NCBI RefSeq assembly: GCF_028622875.1
Contig: NZ_CP117709.1
Span: 3,475,001 to 3,539,000, forward strand
Direction: 5' to 3'
DNA from: Streptomyces sp. MMBL 11-1
GTDB lineage: Bacteria; Actinomycetota; Actinomycetes; Streptomycetales; Streptomycetaceae
DNA length: 64,000 nucleotides
The position numbers were made by a program, and so were the translations under genes. The notes below the pieces were generated by a model. The model made no database searches, was not told the origin of the DNA, and saw only the letters and a list, made by a program, of their open reading frames with translations. Below are positions 41,913-51,526 of the stretch, piece after piece. How positions within the stretch are numbered: position 1 is the stretch's first letter; every line of letters begins with the position of its first letter.

Positions 41913-42803
41913 TCACGCCTTCTCGGGCTCCTCGGTCCTCTCGGTCTTCTCGGGCTCCTCGGTCGTCTCCGCCGATGCGTCCGTGCCGCGCCGGCGCAGG
42001 GCACGGGCGCCCAGGACCAGCAGCGCCACGAGCACCGCCGCTCCCAGCAGCACCCCGTCCGGCACCCGTTCGCCCAGGTTCTGCGCCCACTGCTCGACCG
42101 CGAACGAGTCGTCGACACCCAGCAGGCCGGGCAGCGCGGTCGTCCCGTCGTACACGAGGAACAGCGTGCCGAGCCCGATGAAGAACAGCCCCGACAGCAG
42201 CGACGTGGTGTGCAGCTCGAACCGGCCGAGCCGGACGGCACGGCCGCGCAGCCAGGTCCGGCGGCCGAGGTCGAAGCGTTCCCAGAGCAGGGCCAGCACG
42301 AAGAGCGGTACGGCCATCCCGAGCGCGTAGACCGCCAGCAGCAGCCCCCCGTAGACCGGGCTGCCGCTGACCGCCGCGACGGTCAGGACGCTGCCGAGGA
42401 TCGGGCCCGCGCAGAATCCGGCCAGGCCGTAGACCGCGCCCAGGGCGTAGACGGAGAACGCCGTGGTGGGGCGGATCCGGCCGCTGAGGGCCGCGATCCG
42501 CCGGGACGCGAAGCCGAGGCCGACGATCTGCGCGACGCCGAGCACGATGATCAGCCAGCCCGCGCCCATGACGAGGGCGTCGCGGTGACCGTAGAACAGC
42601 CGTCCCGCGTAGCTGCCGGCCGCGCCGAGCGGGACGAGGGTCGTGGCGAGCCCGGCGTAGAAGATGCCGGTGCGGGCCAGGAGCCGGGAGGTGGAGTCGA
42701 TGGAGTACGCGAAGAAGGCCGGCAGCAGCAGCGCGCTGCACGGACTGATCAGGGCGAGCAGCCCGCCGAGGAAGGCCGCGAAGTAGCCGATGTCCGCCGT
42801 CAC
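41913..42803 (-). CDS. CcdA-like thiol-disulfide membrane transporter
   Basis: The 296-aa protein has six to eight membrane segments and the CcdA/DsbD features SPCSALLLPAFF in the first segment and GLAGFCAGPILGS in the middle. The two Cys (about 21 and 124) would carry electrons from cytoplasmic thioredoxin across the membrane. The GTG start overlaps the stop of the DsbA-like gene by 4 nt, so this is its electron-supply partner in one operon. A charged Glu/Lys tail (TTEEPEKTERTEEPEKA) follows the last segment. Confidence 0.88.
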   Translation of the reverse strand: MTADIGYFAAFLGGLLALISPCSALLLPAFFAYSIDSTSRLLARTGIFYAGLATTLVPLGAAGSYAGRLFYGHRDALVMGAGWLIIVLGVAQIVGLGFASRRIAALSGRIRPTTAFSVYALGAVYGLAGFCAGPILGSVLTVAAVSGSPVYGGLLLAVYALGMAVPLFVLALLWERFDLGRRTWLRGRAVRLGRFELHTTSLLSGLFFIGLGTLFLVYDGTTALPGLLGVDDSFAVEQWAQNLGERVPDGVLLGAAVLVALLVLGARALRRRGTDASAETTEEPEKTERTEEPEKA

Positions 42804-43630
42804 TTGGCGGCTTCCCCTGCGTCGTTGCCCGCGTTGCCGGTGCCCTTCCCGGCGGTCTTCGCCTGCTCGGCGGCGGCCTCGATGGCCTGCTCGAACGTCT
42901 CGTCCGGCTGCGCTCCCGCGATCGGACGGCCGTTGATCAGGAACGACGGGGTGGACGTCGCGCCGATGCTGTACGCCTGCTCCCGGTCCTTCGCGACGGC
43001 GTCCCGGGCGGGCTTGCCGTCGAGGTCCTTCATGAAGCGGTTCAGGTCCTTCACCCCGGCCTCTTCGGCGAGCGCCTCGACCCGGTCCTTGCCGAACCCC
43101 TTCTCCTTCGCCCCTTCGGCGTAGGCGGCGCTGTGGAACTCCCAGAAGCGGTCCTGCTGCCCGGCGGCCCAGGCGCCGCGCGCGGCGTTCTCGGACTCCT
43201 CGCCGAAGATCGGGAAGTTGCGCCACTCGATGCGCAGCGTGCCGTTCTTCACGTACTTCTCGATCAGCTCCGGTTCGGTGTCCCGGGCGAACTTGCCGCA
43301 GTAGCCGCACTTGAAGTCGGCGTACTCGATCAGGACGACCGGGGCGTCGGCGCGGCCGATGGCCAGCTTGTCGTTCGCGTCCCGGCGGGCGAGCTTCGCC
43401 AGCTCCGGGTAGACGCCCTCGTTCGGGTCGGCGGAGACCTCGGCGGCCGGGGCGGCGGAGGTGTCCGGGGCGGTGTCGTCGGGGGCGGTGGCCCGGTACG
43501 ACGCGAAGCCGAGGAGACCGGCGGCGACGACGATCACCGCGCCGTAGACCAGGGGCTTGCGGGAGGAGGACTTCGGGCCCGTGGAGGCGGGCTTCTCGGG
43601 CGTGGAGACGGGCTTCTTGGGCGTGGTCAT
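42800..43630 (-). CDS. DsbA-family thioredoxin-fold protein
   Basis: The 276-aa exported protein has an N-terminal membrane anchor (PLVYGAVIVVAAGLLGFASY, about 26-45) and a DsbA-type domain (about 85-255). The active site is CGYC in YADFKCGYCGKF, and the cis-Pro loop reads STPSFLINGRP. It should make or exchange disulfides in secreted proteins. Its stop overlaps the start of the CcdA-like gene, which implies a reductive or regenerating partnership. Confidence 0.92.
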   Translation of the reverse strand: MTTPKKPVSTPEKPASTGPKSSSRKPLVYGAVIVVAAGLLGFASYRATAPDDTAPDTSAAPAAEVSADPNEGVYPELAKLARRDANDKLAIGRADAPVVLIEYADFKCGYCGKFARDTEPELIEKYVKNGTLRIEWRNFPIFGEESENAARGAWAAGQQDRFWEFHSAAYAEGAKEKGFGKDRVEALAEEAGVKDLNRFMKDLDGKPARDAVAKDREQAYSIGATSTPSFLINGRPIAGAQPDETFEQAIEAAAEQAKTAGKGTGNAGNDAGEAAK

Positions 43631-43687
43631 GCGGCACTCCGTGCTGAGGATGCGGGAGGGGAAGGGCGCGGATCGGGCATGGCCCTC

Positions 43688-44197
43688 CTACACGCGCAGC
43701 ACGGAGAGTTCCACGGGGGTCGGGGTGTGCGTGGCCGGGGCGCGGGCCCGCGCCCCCGGCGGCGGCTCGGCCGGCAGCACGACCGTCGCGGCGGGCAGCC
43801 CCCACGGGGCGAGGCCGGGCGGCTGGTCGTACCCGGACCGGGCGCGGGAGGGGACGGCGGGCTCGCCGTCGTGATCGCGGAGCTTCCCGCAGCCGGGGAC
43901 CCGGGTGCCCGCGTCGGCGTCTTCGGCCATCGGGGCCAGGGCCGGGGCTTGAGTCTGGGCCGAGGTCGCGTCCGGGACCTGGGCCGAGGTCGCGTCCGGG
44001 ACCTGGGCCGAGGTCGGGTCCAGGGCCTGGGCCGGCGCGGCCGAAGCCGTCGGCGCGGCGGCGAAAGGCGCGGCAACCATCGGCGCGGTGCCTCCGGAAG
44101 CGACTGTCGGGGGCACCGCCGTCGCCACCGGCCCGCACAGCAGTCCCACGACGACCGTGAGCAGCGCCGCCAGGCTCCACCACTGCGTACGGGACAC
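43688..44197 (-). CDS. Small secreted protein of unknown function
   Basis: From the GTG at 44197 the protein starts VSRTQWWSLAALLTVVVGLL, a signal peptide, and has an Ala/Pro-rich mature part with tandem PDATSAQV units (three copies, from an about 24-bp DNA repeat). A single Cys (RVPGCGKLRD) and a Pro-rich C-terminus follow. I do not recognise a domain. It lies 57 bp upstream of the DsbA-like gene, on the same strand, and may share its transcript. Confidence 0.65.
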   Translation of the reverse strand: MSRTQWWSLAALLTVVVGLLCGPVATAVPPTVASGGTAPMVAAPFAAAPTASAAPAQALDPTSAQVPDATSAQVPDATSAQTQAPALAPMAEDADAGTRVPGCGKLRDHDGEPAVPSRARSGYDQPPGLAPWGLPAATVVLPAEPPPGARARAPATHTPTPVELSVLRV

Positions 44198-44328
44198 GGG
44201 ACCTGGCCTTTCTCGCGCTGGGACGGTGGCAAAGGGTTCGACTGCCCGAAATGGTACGTGCCGCGTGACGCAGCCCGCGCGAAATGAGGTCGCCACTCCG
44301 TGGGCCCGGGTGAGATCCTGGGGGCCGT

Positions 44329-47300
44329 ATGTCTACTTCCTTCGCCGATCTCCAGTCCCAGCTCGGACAGCTCTCGCTCCGTGACGCGAACCGGCTCGGC
44401 CGGCGCCTCGAAGGAGCGCGCCGCATCCGCAAGCCCGAGGCCCGCCAGTCCGTGCTGGACGAGATCGCGGCCGAGGCGGGAAAGGCGGCCGACCGGCTCG
44501 CGGCGCGCGCGGCCCGGCTGCCCGCCCTGTCGTACCCGGAAGAGCTGCCCGTCAGCCAGAAGAAGGACGAGATCCTGGAGGCGATACGCGACCACCAGGT
44601 CGTGATCGTCGCCGGCGAGACCGGGTCCGGGAAGACCACGCAGATCCCCAAGATCTGTATGGAGCTGGGGCGCGGCGTCCGGGGCATGATCGGGCACACC
44701 CAGCCCCGCCGGATCGCCGCCCGCACGGTCGCTGAGCGCGTCGCGGACGAGCTGAGCACGCCGCTGGGCGAGACGGTCGGCTGGAAGGTCCGTTTCACCG
44801 ACCAGGTGAACCCGGAGTCGACGTATCTGAAGCTGATGACGGACGGCATCCTGCTCGCCGAGATCCAGACGGACCGCGAGCTGCTGGCGTACGACACGAT
44901 CATCATCGACGAGGCCCACGAGCGGTCCCTCAACATCGACTTCCTGCTCGGCTATCTGGCCAGGCTGCTGCCCCGCCGCCCCGATCTGAAGGTCGTCATC
45001 ACCTCGGCGACCATCGACCCGGAGCGGTTCGCGCGCCACTTCGGCGAGGCACCGATCGTGGAGGTCAGCGGTCGGACGTATCCGGTGGAGGTGCGATATC
45101 GCCCCCTGCTCGAAGACGAGAGCGAGGACTCCGACCGCGACCAGATCACCGCGATCTGCGACGCCGTCGACGAGCTGGGCCACGAGGCCCCGGGCGACGT
45201 CCTGGTCTTCCTCTCCGGCGAGCGCGAGATCCGGGACACGGCGGACGCGCTGAACAAGCGGAACCTCAGACACACCGAGGTGCTCCCCCTCTACGCGCGC
45301 CTCTCGCACGCCGAGCAGCACCGCGTCTTCCAGCGCCACACGGGACGCCGCATCGTCCTGGCGACCAACGTGGCCGAGACCTCGCTGACGGTCCCCGGCA
45401 TCAAGTACGTGATCGACCCGGGCAACGCCCGTATCTCCCGCTACAGCCACCGCACCAAGGTCCAGCGGCTGCCGATCGAGCGGATCTCGCAGGCCAGCGC
45501 CAACCAGCGCAAGGGCCGCTGCGGCCGTACGTCGGACGGCATCTGCATCCGGCTGTACTCCGAGGACGACTTCGTCACCCGGCCGGAGTTCACCGACCCG
45601 GAGATCCTGCGGACCAACCTGGCCTCCGTCATCCTCCAGATGACCGCCGCCGGGCTCGGCGACATCGAGAAGTTCCCCTTCATCGACCCGCCGGACCACC
45701 GCAACATCCGCGACGGGGTCCAGCTGCTCCAGGAGCTGGGCGCGCTCGACCCGGGCGAGAAGGATCCGAAGAAGCGGCTCACCCCCCTCGGCCGCAAGCT
45801 CTCCCAGCTGCCTGTCGACCCGCGTCTGGCCCGCATGGTCATCGAGGCCGACCGCAACGGCTGCGTCCGCGAGGTCATGGTCATCGCCGCCGCGCTCTCC
45901 ATCCAGGACCCGCGCGAGCGGCCCGCGGAGAAGCAGACGCAGGCCGACCAGAACCACGCCCGGTTCAAGGACGAGACCTCCGACTTCCTGGCGTACCTGA
46001 ACCTCTGGGCCTACGTCCGCGAGCAGCAGAGGGAGCGTGGCTCGTCCTCGTTCCGCCGGATGTGCAAACAGGAGTACCTGAACTTCCTGCGCATCCGCGA
46101 ATGGCAGGACATCTACGCGCAGCTGCGTACGGTCGCCAAGCAGATGGGCATCACCGTCGAGGAGCCCAAGGCGGAGGGGTCCGTCCCCGAGCAGGCGGTG
46201 CACACCTCGCTGCTGGCCGGGCTGCTGTCGCACATCGGGCTGAAGGACACCGAGAAGAACGAGTACCTGGGCGCGCGCAGCGCCAAGTTCGCGATCTTCC
46301 CCGGGTCGGCGCTGTTCAAGAAGCAGCCCCGGTTCGTGATGTCGGCGGAGCTGGTGGAGACCTCCCGGCTGTGGGCGCGGGTCAACGCCAAGGTCGAGCC
46401 CGAATGGATCGAACCGCTCGCCGGGCATCTGCTGAAGCGCACCTACAGCGAGCCGCACTGGGAGAAGGACCAGGCCGCGGTGATGGCGTTCGAACGGGTC
46501 ACCCTTTACGGGGTACCGATCGTCGCTCAGCGCAAGGTCAATTTCGGCCGTATCGACCAGGAGGCCTCGCGGGATCTGTTCATCCGCAACGCCCTGGTGG
46601 AGGGCGACTGGCGCACCCACCACCAGTTCTTCCATGACAATCGCAAACTCCTCGGCGAGGTAGAGGAGTTGGAGCACCGCGCCCGCCGCCGCGACATCCT
46701 CGTGGACGACGAGACGCTGTTCGACTTCTACGACCAGCGGATTCCCGAGCACATCGTGTCCGGGGCGCACTTCGACTCCTGGTGGAAGAACAAGAAGCGC
46801 GAGGAGCCGGACGCGCTCGACTTCGAGCGCTCCATGCTCATCAACGAGAAGGCCGGGGCCGTCACCAAGGACGACTACCCGGACTCCTGGCGGCAGGGGA
46901 AGCTCAAGTTCAAGGTGACGTACCAGTTCGAGCCCGGCGCGGACGCGGACGGCGTGACCGTCCACGTACCGCTCCAGGTGCTCAACCAGGTCACCTCCGA
47001 GGGCTTCGACTGGCAGATCCCGGGGCTGCGCGAGGAGGTCGTCACCGAGCTGATCCGCTCGCTGCCGAAGCCGATCCGCCGGCACTACGTCCCCGCGCCG
47101 AACTACGCCGACGCGTTCCTCGACCGGGCGGTCCCGCTCCAGGAGCCGCTGCCGTTCACCCTGGCGCGGGAGCTCCAGCGGATGGTCGGCGTGCCGGTCA
47201 CGGCCGACGACTTCGACCTCTCCCGGGTCCCGGACCATCTGAAGATCACGTTCCGGATCGTCGACGAGCGGCGGCGCAAGGTCGCCGAGGACAAGGACCT

Positions 47301-48261
47301 GGAGGCGCTGAAGCTCCGGCTGCGGCCGAAGGCCCGGCAGGCGCTCTCCAAGGCGGCCGCGGCGACCGCGGGGCCGTCCGGCGAGTCCATCGAGCGGTCC
47401 GGCCTCACCGACTGGACGATCGGCACCCTGGACAAGGTCTTCGAGACACGTCGTGCCGGTCAGCCGGTCAAGGCCTATCCGGCCCTCGTCGACCAGGGCG
47501 GCACCGTCGCCGTACGGCTCTTCGACACCGAGGCCGAGCAGCAGCAGGCGATGTGGCGCGGCACCCGGCGGCTGATCATGCTGAACATCCCGGTGAACCC
47601 GGCGAAGTTCGCCTCGGACCGGCTCTCCAACCAGCAGAAGCTGGCCCTGTCCCGTAATCCGCACGGTTCGGTCCAGGCGCTCTTCGAGGACTGCGCCACC
47701 GCGGCGGCCGACCGGCTGATCGCCGCGCACGGCGGACCGGCGTGGGACGAGAAGGCGTTCCGGACGCTGTACGACAAGGTGCGCGCCGATCTGGTGGACC
47801 TGACCGTCCGCACGATCGACCAGGTGCAGCAGATCCTGGCCGCCTGGCAGGCCTGCGAGCGCCGGCTGAAGTCGACGAACAGCCTGACGCTGGTGGCCAA
47901 CGTCACCGATGTACGCGAGCAGCTGGCCCGTCTCGTACCGCCCGGTTTCGTTACGGCCACCGGACTGCGCCGGCTGCCGGACCTGATGCGCTATCTCGTG
48001 GCGGCCGACCGGCGGCTCCAGCAGATGCCGACGGCCGTGCAGCGGGACACCACGCGGATGGCGAAGGTCCACGAGATGCAGGACGAGTACGCCTGGCTGC
48101 TCGAACAGTTCCCGCAGGGCAGGCCGGTGCCGCAGGAGGCGCTGGACGTCCGCTGGATGATCGAGGAGCTGCGGGTCAGCTACTTCGCCCACGCGCTGGG
48201 CACCGCGTTCCCCGTCTCGGACAAGCGGATCGTGAAGGCGATCGACGCCCTCGCGCCCTGA
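44329..48261 (+). CDS. hrpA: ATP-dependent RNA helicase HrpA
   Basis: The 1310-aa DEAH-box helicase has motif I GETGSGKTTQ (about 99-108), motif Ia TQPRRIAAR, motif II IIDEAHERS, motif III SATI, motif V ATNVAETSLTVPG and motif VI QRKGRCGRT. The helicase-associated and OB-like regions follow, and the second half is the long DUF3418 C-terminal domain that is typical of full-length HrpA. E. coli HrpA helps rescue stalled or collided ribosomes and processes mRNA. Start and length match the family. It is divergent from the small secreted protein. Confidence 0.96.
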   Translation: MSTSFADLQSQLGQLSLRDANRLGRRLEGARRIRKPEARQSVLDEIAAEAGKAADRLAARAARLPALSYPEELPVSQKKDEILEAIRDHQVVIVAGETGSGKTTQIPKICMELGRGVRGMIGHTQPRRIAARTVAERVADELSTPLGETVGWKVRFTDQVNPESTYLKLMTDGILLAEIQTDRELLAYDTIIIDEAHERSLNIDFLLGYLARLLPRRPDLKVVITSATIDPERFARHFGEAPIVEVSGRTYPVEVRYRPLLEDESEDSDRDQITAICDAVDELGHEAPGDVLVFLSGEREIRDTADALNKRNLRHTEVLPLYARLSHAEQHRVFQRHTGRRIVLATNVAETSLTVPGIKYVIDPGNARISRYSHRTKVQRLPIERISQASANQRKGRCGRTSDGICIRLYSEDDFVTRPEFTDPEILRTNLASVILQMTAAGLGDIEKFPFIDPPDHRNIRDGVQLLQELGALDPGEKDPKKRLTPLGRKLSQLPVDPRLARMVIEADRNGCVREVMVIAAALSIQDPRERPAEKQTQADQNHARFKDETSDFLAYLNLWAYVREQQRERGSSSFRRMCKQEYLNFLRIREWQDIYAQLRTVAKQMGITVEEPKAEGSVPEQAVHTSLLAGLLSHIGLKDTEKNEYLGARSAKFAIFPGSALFKKQPRFVMSAELVETSRLWARVNAKVEPEWIEPLAGHLLKRTYSEPHWEKDQAAVMAFERVTLYGVPIVAQRKVNFGRIDQEASRDLFIRNALVEGDWRTHHQFFHDNRKLLGEVEELEHRARRRDILVDDETLFDFYDQRIPEHIVSGAHFDSWWKNKKREEPDALDFERSMLINEKAGAVTKDDYPDSWRQGKLKFKVTYQFEPGADADGVTVHVPLQVLNQVTSEGFDWQIPGLREEVVTELIRSLPKPIRRHYVPAPNYADAFLDRAVPLQEPLPFTLARELQRMVGVPVTADDFDLSRVPDHLKITFRIVDERRRKVAEDKDLEALKLRLRPKARQALSKAAAATAGPSGESIERSGLTDWTIGTLDKVFETRRAGQPVKAYPALVDQGGTVAVRLFDTEAEQQQAMWRGTRRLIMLNIPVNPAKFASDRLSNQQKLALSRNPHGSVQALFEDCATAAADRLIAAHGGPAWDEKAFRTLYDKVRADLVDLTVRTIDQVQQILAAWQACERRLKSTNSLTLVANVTDVREQLARLVPPGFVTATGLRRLPDLMRYLVAADRRLQQMPTAVQRDTTRMAKVHEMQDEYAWLLEQFPQGRPVPQEALDVRWMIEELRVSYFAHALGTAFPVSDKRIVKAIDALAP

Positions 48262-48388
48262 CACGGCGGCTTCGGCGGGCCCCGGGAGACCGTGACGGAG
48301 TCACCACCAGGAGTGAAGTCGACCTGGGCCTCCCACCTCCTGTACAGTCTGGTTTCGCAGCAAGCCGCAAGGCAAGCGGCGAAAACCT

Positions 48389-48463
48389 GGTCCTGTGGAG
48401 CAGTTTGGAGTGCTCGCCACCCTGTCAAGGTGGAGGCCGCGGGTTCAAATCCCGTCAGGACCG
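48389..48463 (+). tRNA. tRNA-Asp (GTC), second copy
   Basis: All 75 nt are identical to 40920-40994, but the flanks differ, so the duplication is old or maintained by gene conversion. Confidence 0.97.
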
Positions 48464-48470
48464 CAGTAGA

Positions 48471-48503
48471 AGAAAGCCCGGATCGTTTCGATCCGGGCTT
48501 TCT
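48471..48503 (+). terminator. tRNA-Asp terminator
   Basis: AGAAAGCCCGGATCG and CGATCCGGGCTTTCT form a perfect 15-bp stem with a 3-nt loop, 8 nt after the tRNA. Confidence 0.9.
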
Positions 48504-48615
48504 CGCGTCTTGACGGCGGCATCTGCCAGGGGTACCTCGTAGAGCAGGGGCCGTCCCTGTTCCCTCGGCGCTTCTCACGGCGGGGGACGGCCGGGCTCAC
48601 CGGGAGGTGGCTCGT

Positions 48616-48924
48616 ATGTCCGCGCCCACAGCACGACAGCCCGGAGCACGACATGAGACCCGCGCGCTCCTGCGGGCCCACCTGGCGGCCGCTTCCGCCT
48701 ATCGCCACCTCACCCGGCACTGCGCGGTCTGCCACCGCCTCCTGCGGCTCGCCATGGAGCCCGGGGGAGACGGGGAGCGGAGAGCGTCCGGGGACCCCTC
48801 CGGGGCCCGTCGGGACGCCGTGCGGCCGGGCGGGGCCGGGGAGGGGGACGGGACCGGCGGCCGGGGCGAGGAGGAGGGCCGGGGCGAGGGGCGGGCCGGG
48901 GCCGAAAGACCTGCCGCGACATGA
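48616..48924 (+). CDS. Small DUF6274-like protein
   Basis: The 102-aa protein has a conserved N-terminal half (HETRALLRAHLAAASAYRHL, then HCAVCHRLLRLAM) with a CxxC-like pair that may bind metal, and a Gly/Arg/Glu-rich, probably disordered second half. I recall this as a small Streptomyces-specific family (DUF6274) of unknown role. The ATG at 48616 has GGGAGGTG 7 nt upstream; a GTG at 48607 overlaps that site and is less likely. Confidence 0.7.
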   Translation: MSAPTARQPGARHETRALLRAHLAAASAYRHLTRHCAVCHRLLRLAMEPGGDGERRASGDPSGARRDAVRPGGAGEGDGTGGRGEEEGRGEGRAGAERPAAT

Positions 48925-49429
48925 CCATCGGCCGGATGCTTCCGCGTCCGGACAGTGGCACGCTCGGAGTTGGCAAGCATCGCGCGGTGTGACGGTAGTC
49001 ACCGAAGGAGTTTTCCGACCGGGGGATTTTACACCTCCCCTACAACTGATGAATTTAATATGTGCAATTGCACGAGGCTGGCAGGTGTCCGAGGACCGTT
49101 CCGTCCGGGGCTGTCCCACCACGTCCCCACCATGTCCGGGACGCTCTCCCCCACTCCCGCACAGACCCGCTCACAGACCCACGAAGGCCACCCGGAGCCA
49201 TCGTGGGGCCGGGCCCGCAGAACGCCTCCTCGGGCCGGCCGCCGGCGGGGCGCCGGAGAGCCTTCCGGGGCCCCGAAGCCGACCGACCGCCCGGTTCTGG
49301 GCCCGGTCGGCCCGAAAGGGCCGGGAACGGGCCCGGGAGCGGCCCGGAAGGGCCGTTGGGGGACCTCCGGCGGCCGTCCGGGGCACCCTTCCGGGCAAGG
49401 GCCGTCCGGGGCGCCCTCCGGGCAGGACA
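48925..49429. other. Gene-free region with an AT-rich patch
   Basis: I see no gene. The stretch at about 49005-49075 is AT-rich for this genome and contains the 12-bp palindrome GTGCAATTGCAC (49062-49073), which looks like a protein-binding site. The rest is a GC-rich low-complexity stretch. Confidence 0.45.
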
Positions 49430-49469
49430 CAAAAAAGATCGCGCTGGACCCGGCGGAGTCCAGCGCGAT
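49425..49469 (-). terminator. bldC intrinsic terminator
   Basis: On the minus strand ATCGCGCTGGAC and GTCCAGCGCGAT pair over 12 bp with an 8-nt loop and are followed by TCTTTTTTG. A real U6 tract is unusual in Streptomyces. It lies about 150 nt past the bldC stop. Confidence 0.85.
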
Positions 49470-49621
49470 CGATACGACGGCACCCGTGGAACACAGGTAT
49501 GACGCCCGTTGGGGCAGGCGTCCGTCGAGTGGAGCTATGGGTGGGCGGCTGAGGTTGGGGGACCTTGCAGCTGCCCGGGTTGTGATGCTGTGCTGCTGTG
49601 CTGCCGCGAGACAGGGGTGTG

Positions 49622-49828
49622 TCAGGCCTCGCTGCGCTGCTGCGGAATACCCGCAAGCAGTGCGCGGACCTCGGCCTCGCGGTACCGGCGATGTCCACCG
49701 AGCGTGCGGATGGACGTGAGCTTGCCAGCCTTGGCCCAACGGGTGACCGTCTTCGGGTCCACGCGGAACATCGTGGCAACCTCAGCCGGGGTCAGCAGCG
49801 GCTCGGCATCAGGGGTGCGAGCGGTCAT
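49622..49828 (-). CDS. bldC: Developmental regulator BldC
   Basis: The 68-aa protein consists almost only of a MerR-like winged helix: LLTPAEVATMFRVDPKTVTR then WAKAGKLTSIRTLGGHRRYR. BldC binds DNA cooperatively as head-to-tail oligomers and delays entry into development by controlling many genes, including whi and antibiotic genes. The length of 68 is exactly that of S. coelicolor BldC. AGGAGG lies 6 nt before the ATG at 49828, which settles the start. The neighbouring valine dehydrogenase matches the S. coelicolor order (SCO4091 and SCO4089 from memory). Confidence 0.96.
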   Translation of the reverse strand: MTARTPDAEPLLTPAEVATMFRVDPKTVTRWAKAGKLTSIRTLGGHRRYREAEVRALLAGIPQQRSEA

Positions 49829-50506
49829 GAGCGGCCTCCTCGGGAGAACCGAACCTTCTCGGTTCTTTCCTCTAAATTCTGCACCTTGACCCACGTTGCC
49901 CGGAATGGCGGACGCGGGCCGAGTCGGTTATAGGACGAACGGCTTGTCCTCGGCACTACAACTACACCATCCGCCCAGCCACGTCGGCCAAACCGATGGA
50001 ATTGCCCTCCCAGGTGTTCATCAGCGACGGAAGCCGATGGACCATGCCATAGCGGACAGTCACACCCCAGTGACGATCAGTCACAGAGCGATCAGGAGTC
50101 CGCCAGACCACCCATAGAGTGCAATGTCGAGCATCCCGCCCTTACTTGGGCAGAAGGAGCCCTCCCCGGACTCCTTGTCCTATTTTGGCACGAGGAGTAG
50201 GGATAGGCGCAAGGGCCCTGTAAGTGCTGTCCATCACGCTTGAGGCAAAGGCCCGGTTCAGGACGTAGGTCCCGGACCCGGCGGAACACACTTCCGCCTC
50301 ATCCATCACACGGACCGCACAGGGCACAGGTTCACGACCCGTCAATTGTTTGTCGAGCCCCTCTTCGTCGCCCTCCGTCGAGGCGACCCGGCCTCCTCCT
50401 CCTTCCGTACGCTCCGGCCTCGCGGCCGGTCCGCCGGCCCCTCGGCCGTCCTGGATGAAGGATGCCCCGGTTCCGTCACCTTGATGCCGCTGTGGGTCTT
50501 TTCACG
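49829..50506. promoter_or_regulatory. Long upstream region of bldC
   Basis: About 680 bp precede bldC on the minus strand without a credible gene. Close to the start is a hairpin GAACC-GAGAA-GGTTC that could form in the leader just before the ribosome binding site. The stretch ends at the stop of the leftward gene at 50507, so it also contains that gene's terminator. Promoters could not be placed with confidence. Confidence 0.4.
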
Positions 50507-51361
50507 TCAATTGGTGAACTGGAGGTCCCGGACCGCCCGCCAACGCTCCGCGAGGCGCGCGTACGCCTCCCCCGCGCCCTCGCTGTCGCCGTCCCGCAGC
50601 GCGGCGAGCCCCTCCGCCACATCCGCCGCCGAGCGGTCCCCGGCGAGCCTCTCCGCCGGCAACGCGTGCACGAGGCCCCCGTAGTCCAGCTCGACCAGGG
50701 AGCGCGGATGGAACTCCTCCAGCCAGCGCCCCACGTCCACCAGCCCCTCGGTCAGCGGGCCCTCGGAAACGTGTCCGCGCAGCGTCCGCAGCGCCCGCGC
50801 CAGCCGCCGCCGGGCCTCGACCATCGGGGTGCGGTAGCGCAGTACGGGCCCCGACCCCTCGCCGTCCGCCGCCGCGTACTCCCGCTCCTCGTCGCGGAAG
50901 AGGACGAACCAGCGCACCGGGACCTGCCACACCGTGGTGCGGATCCAGGGCCTCGCGTCCGGGTGGAGCCGCTGCCAGCGCTCGTGGTCCGCCGCGGCCT
51001 GGCCGCGCACCACCGCCGGCAGCACGACGTCGAGCACGTTGGCCGGAAACATTCCCCCGAGTTCCTCCAGGGCCAGCCAGCCCCGCAGCCTGGTGCGCCA
51101 CGGGCAGACGCACACCACCCCGTCCAGCTCCGTCACGAACGCGTCGCCGCTCTCGTGCACGGGCACCCCCACCGGCGGCGTCGACGCCAAGTCGGCCAGC
51201 GAACGACGCAGTTCGTCCTGGGCCGTGGGGAGCTGCTCACGTTGCGCGTAGCGCGCCCAGTGGCCGCGCTCGGGCTCCGCGAAGGCGACGAGCGGCTCGT
51301 AGATCCGGAGGTAGGACGCGTAAGGGACGAGCACCGAAGACACCACCGACATGGAGCGCAT
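50507..51361 (-). CDS. Conserved hypothetical protein
   Basis: The 284-aa protein (starting [19 protein letters not shown]) has no signal peptide. The second half is Arg/Glu-rich and helical. Recognisable stretches are [20 protein letters not shown] and [17 protein letters not shown]. From memory an orthologue lies between bldC and vdh in other Streptomyces; its role is unknown to me. A second ATG at 51352 is possible; neither start has a strong ribosome binding site. It is divergent from vdh across a large palindrome. Confidence 0.75.
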   Translation of the reverse strand: MRSMSVVSSVLVPYASYLRIYEPLVAFAEPERGHWARYAQREQLPTAQDELRRSLADLASTPPVGVPVHESGDAFVTELDGVVCVCPWRTRLRGWLALEELGGMFPANVLDVVLPAVVRGQAAADHERWQRLHPDARPWIRTTVWQVPVRWFVLFRDEEREYAAADGEGSGPVLRYRTPMVEARRRLARALRTLRGHVSEGPLTEGLVDVGRWLEEFHPRSLVELDYGGLVHALPAERLAGDRSAADVAEGLAALRDGDSEGAGEAYARLAERWRAVRDLQFTN

Positions 51362-51372
51362 CGTGTCACGGC

Positions 51373-51395
51373 GGATCACCCCCAGGGGGTGATCC
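51373..51395. promoter_or_regulatory. 23-bp perfect palindrome, probable operator
   Basis: GGATCACCCCC-A-GGGGGTGATCC is an 11-bp perfect inverted repeat about a single central base. It lies 12 bp upstream of the leftward hypothetical gene and 131 bp upstream of vdh. The cognate regulator is unknown. Confidence 0.65.
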
Positions 51396-51526
51396 TTCGC
51401 GCGGGGGCAGATCCGAGCCGCCGGAGGACTTACGCTCTTGCCCATCGGACCGGCCGTGCCGGTCGGTCCGGGGCCCTCCCCACCCCTAGGAGGGCCTCCG
51501 CCGCTTCGTACTTGGGAGTCACCACA

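Noticed and set aside
48445..49780. Several open frames on both strands between tRNA-Asp and bldC
   Set aside because: They overlap each other, the bldC terminator and bldC itself, and have no family-like segment; only the DUF6274-like gene is supported.
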